NCBI RefSeq assembly: GCF_000250635.1
Contig: NC_016940.1
Location: forward strand, 3,782,501-3,846,500
Source: Saprospira grandis str. Lewin
GTDB lineage: Bacteria > Bacteroidota > Bacteroidia > Chitinophagales > Saprospiraceae
Length of the DNA: 64,000 bases
Direction of reading: 5' to 3'
The notes below the pieces were generated by a model. That model ran no database searches. It was given only the letters and a program-made list of their open reading frames with translations, and was not told where the DNA came from. A program made the translations under genes and the position numbers. The first letter of the stretch is position 1. Every line of letters starts with the position of its first letter. Of this stretch, positions 1-9,019 are shown one piece after another.

Positions 1-2829
1 GTAGGCCGAAACGAGGACTAGGGCATCATTGACCATAATTCCGATCAGGGCGATAATTCCGAGCACCGAGAAAAAGCTAATTGGCGCATCCAAAAACCAG
101 TGTCCCCAAACCACACCAATTAGTCCAAAGGGAATCATGGCAAAGACAATCACCGCTTGGCCGATAGAGTTGAAGGTAAGGGCCACGATGATAAACATCA
201 GGATGAGGATAATGGGCAAGACCTGTTGGATAGAGTTGGCGCTCTTCATTTGCTCCTTATTTTGGCCTTCAAAAGAGAACTCTACAGAGGGGAACTGTGC
301 CTCTAGGCGGGGGGCAATTTCCTCCTTAATTTCTGTCGTGATATCAGAAACCGAGACCTTTTTATTGGCAATATCGGCTTCTACCTTCACCTCTCTTTTT
401 CCGTCGAGGTGCTTAATACTCACCACCCCGCGTTCTACCTTAAAGTTGGCAATTTCGGAGAGGGGGAATTCGCGGCCATCGGCAAAGCGGATGCGCATAT
501 TCTCTAGCTGACCGATATTAGAGCGGTCTTCTGTTTTGTAGCGCACCCAAACGCGGACCTCATCTCGGCCTCTTTGTAGGCGTTGGGCTTCGGCACCAAA
601 GAAACCGCCACGGACCTGGGCCAGCACCTCTTGTAGATTAAGGCCTAGTTGGCGGCCTTTATCATTGAGAGAAACATTGATTTCTCGGAGGCCGGGCTGG
701 TTGTCATCCAAAACATCCTTGAGCCCCTCGATAGCGTCAAGCTCCTTTTTGAGGGCCTCTACGGCTAGGTCCAGGTCCTTAAGATTATCGCCTAAAACCG
801 CCACCGAAACGGGCTTACCAAAGACCGAACTACTTCCATAAGAGAGGCTTTCGGGCCCCATGAGTTGCCCTACTTTTTTGCGGATGGCATCTTGAATCTC
901 GAGGACGGGGGTAGCGCGTTGCTCGCCATCCATCAGCGTAATGGCCAGTTTACCATTATAGCTAGCGGGACCTAGACTGCGTTCAATTTTCTCAATAATA
1001 TCTTTGCCATCTTCTCTTTGGGCCTTATAATCTTCATTGACCTCCCAGGCTTTTTTCTCGATATAAGTAAGGAGTTCATTGGTCGTTTGTTCTCGAGTTC
1101 CCGCAGGCATGGTCAGCGTCACATCTACATTATCGCGCTCAATGAATGGGAAAAAGGTGGTTTTGACCAAGCCCCCACGGACCGCCGCAATAGATAGAAT
1201 CATCAGGCCAAGCAAAACGGCCACGGGCAAACTTCTTTGTAGGCCCGTTAGGCAAAGCCGAAGAACAGGAGAGAAAAGACGGTCTCTCATCCAGCCCATC
1301 AGGGCATCCATACCCCCAATTAGGCGGTCAAAAAACTGCTCGAAAAGCGTCTTTTTGGCCTCTCTGGCCATGGCTCTAGAGTGCGCCAAGTGTCCTGGTA
1401 AAATGAGCATGCCCTCCACCAAAGAAAAGATGAGCGTCATGATCACCACAAAGGCCATATTGCCAAAGATATCTCCAATTCGGCCCTCAATAAAGAAGAA
1501 CATAGAGAAGGCAACCACCGTCGTTAGAATGGCAGAAATTACAGCGGGCAAAACCTCCATGGTCCCTTCTAAGGCCGCTTGGTTTCGGTCCATCCCTTGC
1601 TCATATTTGGCATAAATATTTTCGCCAATTACAATTCCATCATCTACCAGAATACCAATCACGAGAATCATCCCAAAGAGCGAGACGACGTTAATGGTCA
1701 AATCGGCAGAGCTACCAATAATAAACATACCGGCAAAGGAAATGGGAATAGCCGCAGCCACCCAAAAGGCAATACTCCAGTGCAAAAAGAAGCCTAGGGC
1801 CAAAAGGACCAAAATGAAGCCGATCACCCCATTTTCTACCAAGAGGTCAATCCGTTGCTGCAAGGTCACCGAGCCATCTCGGATCGTCGTGGCTCGAATA
1901 GGGCCTGCTTGTTGGTTGTATTCATCGACATAATTGCGCATGTAGTCGGCAATAGTCAAAAGGTCCTCTTCATCGGTGTTTTGAATGGTGATCACCACCG
2001 ATGTCTCCCCATTCATAAAGCTGCGCTCGGGGTCATCGGCCCATTTATCCTCAATATCGGCCAACTGATAAAGGTAAATAATCCCTCCATCGGCTGTATT
2101 TCGGACCGGAATATTCTTCAGCTCTTCAGCATAATAGCCTTTGTTTCGGGCCCGCACCAAAAGCTCTTCTTCTTGGCCCTTAATGCTTCCCCCAGTAATC
2201 TCTAGGTTGCTGGCTTGTACTGCTGCGGCCGCCTGCTGAAAGCTAATGCCGTAACGAATGAGGTCCTCTTCTCGAAAAGCCACTTCAATTTCTTCTTCTG
2301 GAAAGCCAGAAAGAGTCACTTTAGACATAATTGGGGTGGCTCTGAGCTCATCCTCAATCTGCCGAGCTTCCATTTTCAGGGTTTTCAGGGGCACATTCCC
2401 ACTCAGCGCAAAGCTAAAGGTAAAGTTTTTATTCTCTTCCTTATATATGCGCAAAGATTCCATACCGGCCGGAAAAGAGCTAATCTGATTCACGGCATTT
2501 TCCACATCCTGTTTCACCAGATCAATATCAAAGCTACTATTGATTTCAACGGTAACGGAGGCGGCATTTTCAGAAGAGACCGAATTGACCTGTTCAATAC
2601 CTGTCAAGCCTTTGAGGTTCTCCTCAATTTTTAATACAATCCCTTGCTCAATTTCTTCGGGAGAGGCCCCGGGCAAAACGGCTTGTATGTTAATAAATTT
2701 CTCGGGGGCAGGCGGAAAAAAGGTCGATTTCATATTCTTCAGGCCAAAAAAACCAAAGAGTAAAATCACGACCATCAGGATATTGCCCGCAATCGAGTTT
2801 TTAATAAAAAATGATACTATAGATTTCAT
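1..2829 (-). CDS. RND efflux permease, AcrB/MexF-like (C-terminus beyond window)
   Basis: Inner-membrane pump subunit of a tripartite RND exporter, driven by protons and moving drugs or other amphiphiles outward. The visible 943 residues start MKSIVSFFIKNSIAGN and show the family plan: first membrane helix, a periplasmic loop with porter subdomains, a block of helices carrying LVDDGIVIGENIY near residues 393-405 (the paired Asp of the proton relay), then the second periplasmic loop and the last helix block, including GIIALIGIMVNDALVLV, at the window edge. No stop is reached, so the last ~80-100 residues lie outside. It is downstream of the membrane fusion gene on the same strand, separated by a GC-rich repeat rather than the usual tight spacing. 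An outer-membrane TolC partner is not in view. Substrate cannot be told from sequence. Confidence 0.93.
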   Translation of the reverse strand, partial: MKSIVSFFIKNSIAGNILMVVILLFGFFGLKNMKSTFFPPAPEKFINIQAVLPGASPEEIEQGIVLKIEENLKGLTGIEQVNSVSSENAASVTVEINSSFDIDLVKQDVENAVNQISSFPAGMESLRIYKEENKNFTFSFALSGNVPLKTLKMEARQIEDELRATPIMSKVTLSGFPEEEIEVAFREEDLIRYGISFQQAAAAVQASNLEITGGSIKGQEEELLVRARNKGYYAEELKNIPVRNTADGGIIYLYQLADIEDKWADDPERSFMNGETSVVITIQNTDEEDLLTIADYMRNYVDEYNQQAGPIRATTIRDGSVTLQQRIDLLVENGVIGFILVLLALGFFLHWSIAFWVAAAIPISFAGMFIIGSSADLTINVVSLFGMILVIGILVDDGIVIGENIYAKYEQGMDRNQAALEGTMEVLPAVISAILTTVVAFSMFFFIEGRIGDIFGNMAFVVIMTLIFSLVEGMLILPGHLAHSRAMAREAKKTLFEQFFDRLIGGMDALMGWMRDRLFSPVLRLCLTGLQRSLPVAVLLGLMILSIAAVRGGLVKTTFFPFIERDNVDVTLTMPAGTREQTTNELLTYIEKKAWEVNEDYKAQREDGKDIIEKIERSLGPASYNGKLAITLMDGEQRATPVLEIQDAIRKKVGQLMGPESLSYGSSSVFGKPVSVAVLGDNLKDLDLAVEALKKELDAIEGLKDVLDDNQPGLREINVSLNDKGRQLGLNLQEVLAQVRGGFFGAEAQRLQRGRDEVRVWVRYKTEDRSNIGQLENMRIRFADGREFPLSEIANFKVERGVVSIKHLDGKREVKVEADIANKKVSVSDITTEIKEEIAPRLEAQFPSVEFSFEGQNKEQMKSANSIQQVLPIILILMFIIVALTFNSIGQAVIVFAMIPFGLIGVVWGHWFLDAPISFFSVLGIIALIGIMVNDALVLVSAY

Positions 2830-2855
2830 AATGAGCTTATCGTTAGAATATGTTT

Positions 2856-3018
2856 TTGGGGCTGCCCTGGCCTTTGGCCAGGTCGGGCTGTGCATGGGCT
2901 CGCTATTCGCTCGGCCCATCGCTTTTTTCGCTTTGCTCAAAAAGCTCGGTCTGGCCTTCGGCCACCCATTACCATCCCTCAGCCGTAGGCCCTTCGGGCC
3001 TGAGGCGGCTGCGCCGCC
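2856..3018 (+). repeat. Dispersed GC-rich repeat, copy 1
   Basis: Forward-orientation copy that starts with ggggctgcc and runs through the core gctcgctattcgctcggccc. It ends flush against the stop codon of the membrane fusion gene and fills the gap inside the efflux operon. Its start is less conserved than in other copies. Confidence 0.7.
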
Positions 3019-4140
3019 TTATTGGGCCAATTCTACTTTCATGCCTTCATAGGCTGCCGGAAAAGGCTCGGCCAATAGCGCTTGGCCATCTTCTAAGCCT
3101 CTAACAAGGGCCGTTTGCTCCGAGATTTTTACCGTCTGAACAGCAGCCAAGGCTAAGCTTTTTTCTTTACCGCCTTGAATAACAAAAACGGCCGTATCTC
3201 CACGCAAAAGCTTACGGGGAATCTCGACCACATTGGCTAGGCGGCTGGCGGCCACCTCTCCAGTCAAAAACATATTTTCTTTGAGTTTTGGACCAGCCAC
3301 TCGGATAAAGATTTTTACGGTTTGGCTGCTCGCATCAATGGTACTAGAAATTCGGCTGATGCTGCCATTCCATTGCCCAGCAATATCTTCCGATTGCAAT
3401 TGGACCTTATCGCCCAAGTTAATGTACTTCAGATCGACCAAAGGAACAGAAGCCTGCAACTCATAGGCATTGATGTTCATCAAGCTACCAATCTTTTGGC
3501 CTGCCCGAATCAAAGAACCCGTATTGATCAGGGCCTCTGTGAGCTCCCCAGAAAAAGGCGCCCGCAATTCATATTTACTCAATCGCTCTTCGGCACTCTT
3601 AATACTATAATATTGATTATAGATGTTCTTTAGGGCCAAAAAGTCTTTCTCCCGCTCCGATTTAGGCTCGGGCAAATCGGCAATAGAACTTTTGGGGTTG
3701 AGCTGGCTGCGATAGCTCTCCCATTGCTCCAAACTCTCCGGAAAATCAATCTTGATATCGGGCAACATACTGGTAATCGTACTCAATAGCTGAGCACGCT
3801 GGGCACTCAAGTTGAGCTCGGCCTCCTTTTGGTCCACCTTAATGAGCAGTTCGCCCTTGGCAAAGCGAGTCCCTACTCTAAAGGGCTTGGAGCTAGCTAG
3901 TAAACGACCGCCCACCTCAGAAAAAAGCTCGGTCTTTTCAAAGGGAATAAGGCGACCGTACAACTGTACCTCGGTCTGTATCTCTTGGTTCTCTACCGGA
4001 ATGGCCTGAACCTTTTTCAAAATAGCGGCTGTCTCAGCCTTTTTTGGCGTTTCTGCACGCTTAGATAGTCCTCCTGCCATAATGAAGGAAAGAACTAAGA
4101 TAAGCACTGCTACTGCAGCAATAATAATTTGGCGAAGCAT
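3019..4140 (-). CDS. RND efflux periplasmic adaptor (membrane fusion protein)
   Basis: Links the inner-membrane RND pump to an outer-membrane channel. 373 residues: an N-terminal membrane anchor (about residues 4-23, IIIAAVAVLILVLSFIMAGG), then the HlyD/AcrA fold. The first lipoyl-like half is around GRLIPFEKTELFSEVGGRL, followed by a short helical hairpin (ELNLSAQRAQLLSTI to about residue 185), the second lipoyl half ELRAPFSGELTEALINTGSLI, and a C-terminal beta-barrel. No Cys lipobox is seen, so it is probably anchored by the N-terminal helix. It is transcribed before the permease. A TAGCTTTG box at 4181-4188 on this strand fits the Bacteroidota -7 element and leaves a short leader. Confidence 0.92.
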   Translation of the reverse strand: MLRQIIIAAVAVLILVLSFIMAGGLSKRAETPKKAETAAILKKVQAIPVENQEIQTEVQLYGRLIPFEKTELFSEVGGRLLASSKPFRVGTRFAKGELLIKVDQKEAELNLSAQRAQLLSTITSMLPDIKIDFPESLEQWESYRSQLNPKSSIADLPEPKSEREKDFLALKNIYNQYYSIKSAEERLSKYELRAPFSGELTEALINTGSLIRAGQKIGSLMNINAYELQASVPLVDLKYINLGDKVQLQSEDIAGQWNGSISRISSTIDASSQTVKIFIRVAGPKLKENMFLTGEVAASRLANVVEIPRKLLRGDTAVFVIQGGKEKSLALAAVQTVKISEQTALVRGLEDGQALLAEPFPAAYEGMKVELAQ

Positions 4141-4180
4141 ATAAAGGGTGTTTCAAACATCATTTTGGTTATCAATAGCG

Positions 4181-4188
4181 CAAAGCTA
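4181..4188 (-). promoter_or_regulatory. Candidate -7 box for efflux operon
   Basis: On the minus strand this reads TAGCTTTG, a match to the Bacteroidota -7 consensus TAnnTTTG, about 40 bases before the fusion-protein start. No TTTG is found at the expected -33 distance, so the call is tentative. Confidence 0.4.
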
Positions 4189-4432
4189 ACAGTTTTCGCT
4201 TTTTTTTTGTTGTGCATACATCCATTTGCAAAACTTTATGATTTCTTAAGTTTTAGCCCTTTTAAATTGATAGACAGCAAGTTGTGGCCTTTAACTAAGG
4301 TTTTAGGCCGCTAAAAAATAGATGAGTCCCTTTATTTTATAGATGTTTGATACAAATGCTAGCTAGGCACAATGGTTAGTCAATTTTAATTAGTTAAATT
4401 AACACCCTAATTCTATTCGATAATAGCTGAAC

Positions 4433-4472
4433 GAGAAATGGCCGCTAGACTTCTATCTAGCGGCCATTTCTC
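4433..4472 (-). terminator. Strong 17-bp hairpin after the TPR gene
   Basis: A perfect 17-bp stem (gagaaatggccgctaga with its complement) closes a 6-base loop and begins 2 bases after the stop of the minus-strand TPR gene. No T-run follows on the minus strand, so this is either a terminator of unusual type or an mRNA 3'-end stabiliser. The rest of 4189-4432 is AT-rich with nothing else recognised. Confidence 0.5.
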
Positions 4473-4474
4473 TC

Positions 4475-5569
4475 TTAATCTTGCCCTCGTTCTTCTTCTA
4501 TTTTCTGAATGATAACCCGCAGCTCGGTATCATTGAGCATATTGTCTTTTCCTTCTTCGGTACCCGAAAAAATATAGTAGGAGTAGAGTTTTTTCCGTCC
4601 TTCTTTTTCAAATTCCTTAAAAAAGGGCTGATAGACCTCGCTGTACAGTTCTTTTTCCTCTTCTTGCAAGAGGCTGCCCTCTGATAAGAGGATATCCCAG
4701 GCCGTCTCGGTTAATACTGCCAATTGCTCAAAATGATTTTTTGCACAGATGTTAATTTCATCATTGCTCAATAGGACTGCTCGACTAAGCGGCATCATAA
4801 ATTCTAAGGAGTTGGGGTTAAAATCTTCTCCCTCCGATAGAGGAGGAAGTGTGATATTCATTTGCGGAGCTCGTTTTTCTTCTTTGGCCTTTAGCAGTTC
4901 TTGGCAATCTTTTTCCCAACTCTTACCAAAAAGGTATTGCTCTAAAAAACTGATGGCCACATCGGCCTTGCTGTTTTCTGGGTCCAAAAAAAGACCGAAG
5001 GTCATGGCCATAAGGGCTGCATCCATATGGGCCAACTTATTTTCTACTATACCCAATAAAACAAAATCGCGGCCGACCGCATCGCCGCTTAGGCAGATCT
5101 TTTTCAGCCATTTTTGACTTTCTTCAAACTGATCTGCTCTTAGCTCAAGAAAAGCGTAGTTGCGCAAAAAAATGACCCGTTCGCCATGCTTTTTAATGGC
5201 TTTTTTGGTCAGCTTGCGTAGCTTTTTATACTCTTTCTGCACCAAATAGTTATTGGATATACGCTGAAAGGCATAGTTATAAAGCCGGTCGCTACTCTTT
5301 AGTACCTTAAAGGCATACTTATTCGATTGATCGAGCTCATTTTTCAGGTTATAACTAAAGGACAATTCGCTGTAAAATAGGTCTTTGTTTTCTTTGCTAC
5401 AAAACTTTAGCCCTTCTAGGTAGAGCTCAATAGCTTTGTCATAATTCCCCGCATCATGTCGCTCTAGCCCTTTCTCATAAAGGTCTCGGACTTTATCGGA
5501 AGAAAATTCAATTTGGGCAAAAATAGGGAGGCTCCATCCAAGGAAGAGGAGCGCAATAAATGTTCTCAT
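4475..5569 (-). CDS. Secreted TPR-repeat protein
   Basis: 364 residues of unknown role. A start at 5569 gives a clean signal peptide, MRTFIALLFLGWSLPIFAQ, ending in a typical signal peptidase I site; an upstream ATG at 5593 would add eight charged residues before it and is less likely. TPR-like helix pairs follow, the clearest being YEKGLERHDAGNYDKAIELYLEGLKF near residues 30-55, with further degenerate pairs to about residue 230. The C-terminal third is acidic and helical with no known motif. It is probably periplasmic and a scaffold. It stands alone, followed by a strong hairpin. Confidence 0.75.
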   Translation of the reverse strand: MRTFIALLFLGWSLPIFAQIEFSSDKVRDLYEKGLERHDAGNYDKAIELYLEGLKFCSKENKDLFYSELSFSYNLKNELDQSNKYAFKVLKSSDRLYNYAFQRISNNYLVQKEYKKLRKLTKKAIKKHGERVIFLRNYAFLELRADQFEESQKWLKKICLSGDAVGRDFVLLGIVENKLAHMDAALMAMTFGLFLDPENSKADVAISFLEQYLFGKSWEKDCQELLKAKEEKRAPQMNITLPPLSEGEDFNPNSLEFMMPLSRAVLLSNDEINICAKNHFEQLAVLTETAWDILLSEGSLLQEEEKELYSEVYQPFFKEFEKEGRKKLYSYYIFSGTEEGKDNMLNDTELRVIIQKIEEERGQD

Positions 5570-5642
5570 GTTTTTAGTTTTTAATGTTCTCAATACTTCT
5601 TTAATACTCCTCTAGATGTTAAGATACATTTTTTTGGTGTTT

Positions 5643-5838
5643 TTGGGGCCTCCGCCTCGCTTCGCTCGTCGGCGCTACGTTCGGCAGCTCGCTGCTCGCT
5701 CGGCCCTGCGCGGGCAATGCCCGCTTGGTCTGCGGCTTTGCCGCACTGCCTACCATCGCTAGGCCAGTCGCTTCGCTCCTTTGCGGCGGCTTTGCCGCCT
5801 GCTGTTCATCGCCTAGGGGCTTGTCCCTAGGCGGTAAA
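5643..5838 (+). repeat. Dispersed GC-rich repeat, copy 2
   Basis: Forward copy starting ttggggcctccgcctcgc. It has an extra inserted hairpin, gcgcgggcaatgcccgc, and a 3' extension ending in the palindrome cctaggggcttgtccctagg. It opens a 1.5-kb gene-free stretch (5594-7117). Confidence 0.8.
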
Positions 5839-5935
5839 AAGGGGCGCATACAATATTTTAATATTAGTCACTCAACTTTTTCTTGGGCGTTTTGAAAAAA
5901 GGGGGGAAGAAAGCGTCTTTTAGCGGTTGGGCAGT

Positions 5936-6725
5936 TTTGGGCCCATGGGCTGAAGCCCATGGTTGCGGGGCTATGCAAAGAGCGGGCTAAAGCCCTTGTT
6001 TGCTGGAAAATGGAAAAAATTTAGCTCCAAGAAAAAAAACTTTCAAATAGCGGCTTTCAATTAGCAATGGGGTTAAAAACAATAGAATTTTTTCTTCGGT
6101 GAAAAAACTGCGGTGGTCTGTAGGTTGAAACCTACAGCCAGGCAACAAAAAGGCATTTCATTTTAAATGGAGGTTTAAAAACCACCATAAAAAAACAGGG
6201 ATGAAAATTTTTTTTGGGAAAAAACTGGCCGAATGGCGATGAATAATTTCTATTCCATTTTTTTATGGGTCGATGGTTTTAAACTAGATCGCTATAGCAT
6301 ATTATATTGACCCTAGGGCCAAGGCCCTAGGCTAAAATAGAGTCACCCCCTCCTTCGAGGGGGCTTTTTTGTGGGATCGCCAATCACTGTTTCAAATAAC
6401 GGCTTTCAATTAGGCTCAAGCCTAAAAACAACAAAATAAAAAGAGGCCCTCTTTAGAGGGCTGATAAAAAAACTTAGCCTGGGGGCTTGTCCCTAGGCGA
6501 TGAATGGATTTTTTCCTCGACGAAAAAACTAATGGATCCAAAACCACTAAGAAAAAAACAACCACCAAACCACAACCGCAAAGAAAAATCCCCTCGAATG
6601 AGGGGATGATAATTGGTCCCTATGAAATTTATGGGGCAGAAATAATGGCAATTGTTTTTATTCCTGAATTTTTTTGTGGAGTTATTTTACGGCCATGGGC
6701 TAAAGCCCTTGTTTGCAGGGAAATG
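5936..6725. repeat. Cluster of small palindromes with variable arms
   Basis: Non-coding stretch with at least eight short inverted repeats: ccatgggctgaagcccatgg (about 5943), gggctaaagccc (about 5985), tgtaggttgaaacctaca (about 6119), ccctagggccaaggcccta (about 6311), a cccctccttcgagggg hairpin followed by T-run (about 6345), ccctctttagaggg (about 6446), a partly decayed gggcttgtccc (about 6483), ccctcgaatgagggg (about 6591) and gggctaaagccc (about 6699). Arms differ, but the loops stay short and A/T-rich (gaa, aaa, ttt, cga). No gene is supported here. Confidence 0.65.
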
Positions 6726-6796
6726 AGAAAGGATTAGCTCTAAGAAAAAAAACAGCAAAACCGCCGAAGAAAAAAGCTCCAAGAAAAAAAATAGAT

Positions 6797-6918
6797 GAGC
6801 GGCCTAGCGATGCGAAAGGGGGCGGCGAAGCCGCAGACCAAGGCCGTTAGGCCGCAGGGCCGAGCAGACCTGCGAGCCCTGAAGCGTAGCGCCCGCCGCA
6901 GGCGGGAGGCCCAAAAAA
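6797..6918 (-). repeat. Dispersed GC-rich repeat, copy 3
   Basis: Reverse copy. It runs from gcggcctagcgatgcg through gggccgagcagacctgcgag to gcgggaggccc and an A-run. About 200 bases of AT-rich sequence separate it from the next gene. Confidence 0.8.
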
Positions 6919-7117
6919 ATAAAATAACAAAAAGGGATACTATATATAAGGTATAAAAAAGAGAGAGGCCCTAAAAAATTGGGGGGCAGAGAAAAAGCGG
7001 CTGAAAATAAAAGGCATCTGTTTATTGGGGCAAAAGGAGATGAAAAAAAACAGTGTTTTTCTAAGAAAACTTTATATTTTAGGGTTTCTCCATTGGACAA
7101 CCATTGAATTGAACTAA

Positions 7118-8974
7118 ATGACTTTTCAAGAAGCCCTCAACAACCTTTTTAGCTTTGACAGCTCTAGTCAAGGCCTAGCCTTTGGCTTTATTTTATTGCT
7201 CAGCTTTTTGTTGGGCCTATTCTTTTGGTGGCTGATTGTGCAGCGACCGCAGAGAAAGCGTTATGAACGCAAATTGGCGCAATTGAATGAAGAATTGCTC
7301 AAGCAGCGCAAAGAACAGGAAGAAGCAGAAGACAAGCTACAGGTTTTGTCTGCCGAATTGCGTCAGTTGCAAGTAGAAGAGCGCAAAAGAGAGAAAGCGC
7401 TGGCGATACAGACAAAAATGGCGCAGGATTTAAGTGCGCAAGAAAAATCGTTGAAGCAAGCCAAGGCGGCTGCAGAACAGGCCAAAAAAGCGGCCGAACA
7501 AGAATTGGCCGAGTTAAAACAGCTCTATAAACATGCGCAGCGCGAAAGTTTGGGGGCCAAAGAAGCCGAAGCATTGGCGGAAGAGATTCAGGCCAAGGCG
7601 CAAAAAGAAATTGATAGCTCAAAAGCCTTGATGAAACAGATTGAGGAAGAAAGAGAAGCACTTTTGCGCCAGTATGAAGAGCAAAAATCGGCCTTGCATT
7701 GGGCGGAAGAAGAGTTGGAAATGCGCAAAAGCGAAATTGAAGACTTGCAAACGGAATTGGGTCAGGCTTTGAATGAATTGGCGGCTCAGGCCGAGCAGCC
7801 CAATATTTTGGCAGAAGAAAACGAACAGCTCAAAGAAGCTTTTGAGGAATTGGAGAGCCAGCTCAAGCAATTGGACCAATTTCAGGAAGAAACTTTGCCC
7901 GAAGACCCCGAATTGGACCAAAGAATTGAGGAGCTGCTTGAATTTGCCCAAAGCGCCATGGCCGAAGCGCATTTCTATGAAGAAATTCCAGAAGCTGATT
8001 TAGTAGAAGATGAAGAACTACTGAATGAAAAACTGGCTAAAATTTCATTGGACAAAGCAGAAGAGGAAGCTGAATTTGCAGAAGAATTGGAGGCCGAAGA
8101 AGCGGTAGCCCTAGAAGAAGCTTTGGCTCAGGCCGAAAGCAGCATGCAACTAGCTGGATTTTTTGAGGCCTTTGATGAAGCTGTCATTTTAGAAGCCGAA
8201 AATAGCGAAACGCTTTCGGAAGAAGAACAAATGCAAGCGGCTTTAGAATTGGCAGCGGCCAATATGGAAATAGAACAGGAAGAAACTGATTTTATTGAAG
8301 ATATGGCCAAATTGGAAGAACAATTGGCCCAGGTTCCGGAAGAAGAGCCTCAAACAAGAGCATTAGCAGAGAATATCGAAATTTCTGAAGAAGAAGCGGC
8401 GCAGATGGAAGCCGCCCTTAGTCGAGCCAGCGAAAGCATGCAGGCCGAAGGATTTTTTGCGCCCATGCAAGAAGCGGTAATTTTAGGCGAAGAAGAATTA
8501 TCTATAGAAGAAAAAGCCGAAGAAGCTTTATTGATGGCCCAAGATAATGCCGCCTTAGAACAAGCCGAAGAAGAAGTGGTAGAAGATATGGCCAAGTTGG
8601 AAGAACAGCTGGCACTTTTGCCCGAAGAAGAACCCGCCGCCAGAGGTTTGGCCCCAAAAGAAGAAGAAATTTTGGTGGATGAAGGCCAAGCACTAGAAAT
8701 GCAATCGGCTTTGCAATTGGCCGAAAAAGCCTTGAATCAAGAAGGTTTTTACGGCAGCATTCCAGAAGATGAACTTTTGGGAGAAGAACAAAAAGATGAT
8801 TTATCTAAAATAGAAGGTATGAGTCCCGCTTGGCAGGCCAAATTGGAAAAAGCGGGAGTACATAGCTATCAGGAAATAGTACATTTGAGTTATCAGGCGG
8901 TGGCTCAGGAGCTCAACATTCCGCAAGACTTGTTGGACCAATGGGCGGCAAGTGCAAAAAAGTTACTCGCCTAA
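7118..8974 (+). CDS. Membrane-anchored coiled-coil protein with acidic repeats and C-terminal HhH-like domain
   Basis: 618 residues, not a recognised named family. One membrane helix (about residues 20-42, GLAFGFILLLSFLLGLFFWWLIV) is followed by basic residues, suggesting a cytoplasmic body. Residues 45-265 form a long Glu/Lys/Gln coiled coil. Residues 265-555 are highly acidic and hold about four copies of a module reading roughly ALxxAxxSMQxxGFFxxxxEAVIL (near 272, 335, 430 and 530), with linkers containing EDMAKLEEQLA. The last ~55 residues (LSKIEGMSPAWQAKLEKAGVHSYQEI) resemble the helix-hairpin-helix module often placed at the end of such coiled-coil proteins. It precedes the CHAT gene by 45 bases and is probably the first gene of its operon. 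A TATATTTT box at 7073 is a near match to a -7 element. Role inferred: membrane scaffold. Confidence 0.8.
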   Translation: MTFQEALNNLFSFDSSSQGLAFGFILLLSFLLGLFFWWLIVQRPQRKRYERKLAQLNEELLKQRKEQEEAEDKLQVLSAELRQLQVEERKREKALAIQTKMAQDLSAQEKSLKQAKAAAEQAKKAAEQELAELKQLYKHAQRESLGAKEAEALAEEIQAKAQKEIDSSKALMKQIEEEREALLRQYEEQKSALHWAEEELEMRKSEIEDLQTELGQALNELAAQAEQPNILAEENEQLKEAFEELESQLKQLDQFQEETLPEDPELDQRIEELLEFAQSAMAEAHFYEEIPEADLVEDEELLNEKLAKISLDKAEEEAEFAEELEAEEAVALEEALAQAESSMQLAGFFEAFDEAVILEAENSETLSEEEQMQAALELAAANMEIEQEETDFIEDMAKLEEQLAQVPEEEPQTRALAENIEISEEEAAQMEAALSRASESMQAEGFFAPMQEAVILGEEELSIEEKAEEALLMAQDNAALEQAEEEVVEDMAKLEEQLALLPEEEPAARGLAPKEEEILVDEGQALEMQSALQLAEKALNQEGFYGSIPEDELLGEEQKDDLSKIEGMSPAWQAKLEKAGVHSYQEIVHLSYQAVAQELNIPQDLLDQWAASAKKLLA

Positions 8975-9019
8975 TAAACGCCTTTAATTGTACGAATTTC
9001 TAGTACTCTACAGACTATC

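Noticed and set aside
29-2634. Several plus-strand frames of 70-180 codons opposite the RND permease
   Set aside because: Antisense shadows of a clear, full-length pump coding frame on the minus strand.
5619-5849. Minus-strand frame of 76 codons
   Set aside because: Lies entirely in dispersed repeat copy 2; the same peptide style (RRRPQK, GRASSEL) recurs wherever the repeat occurs.
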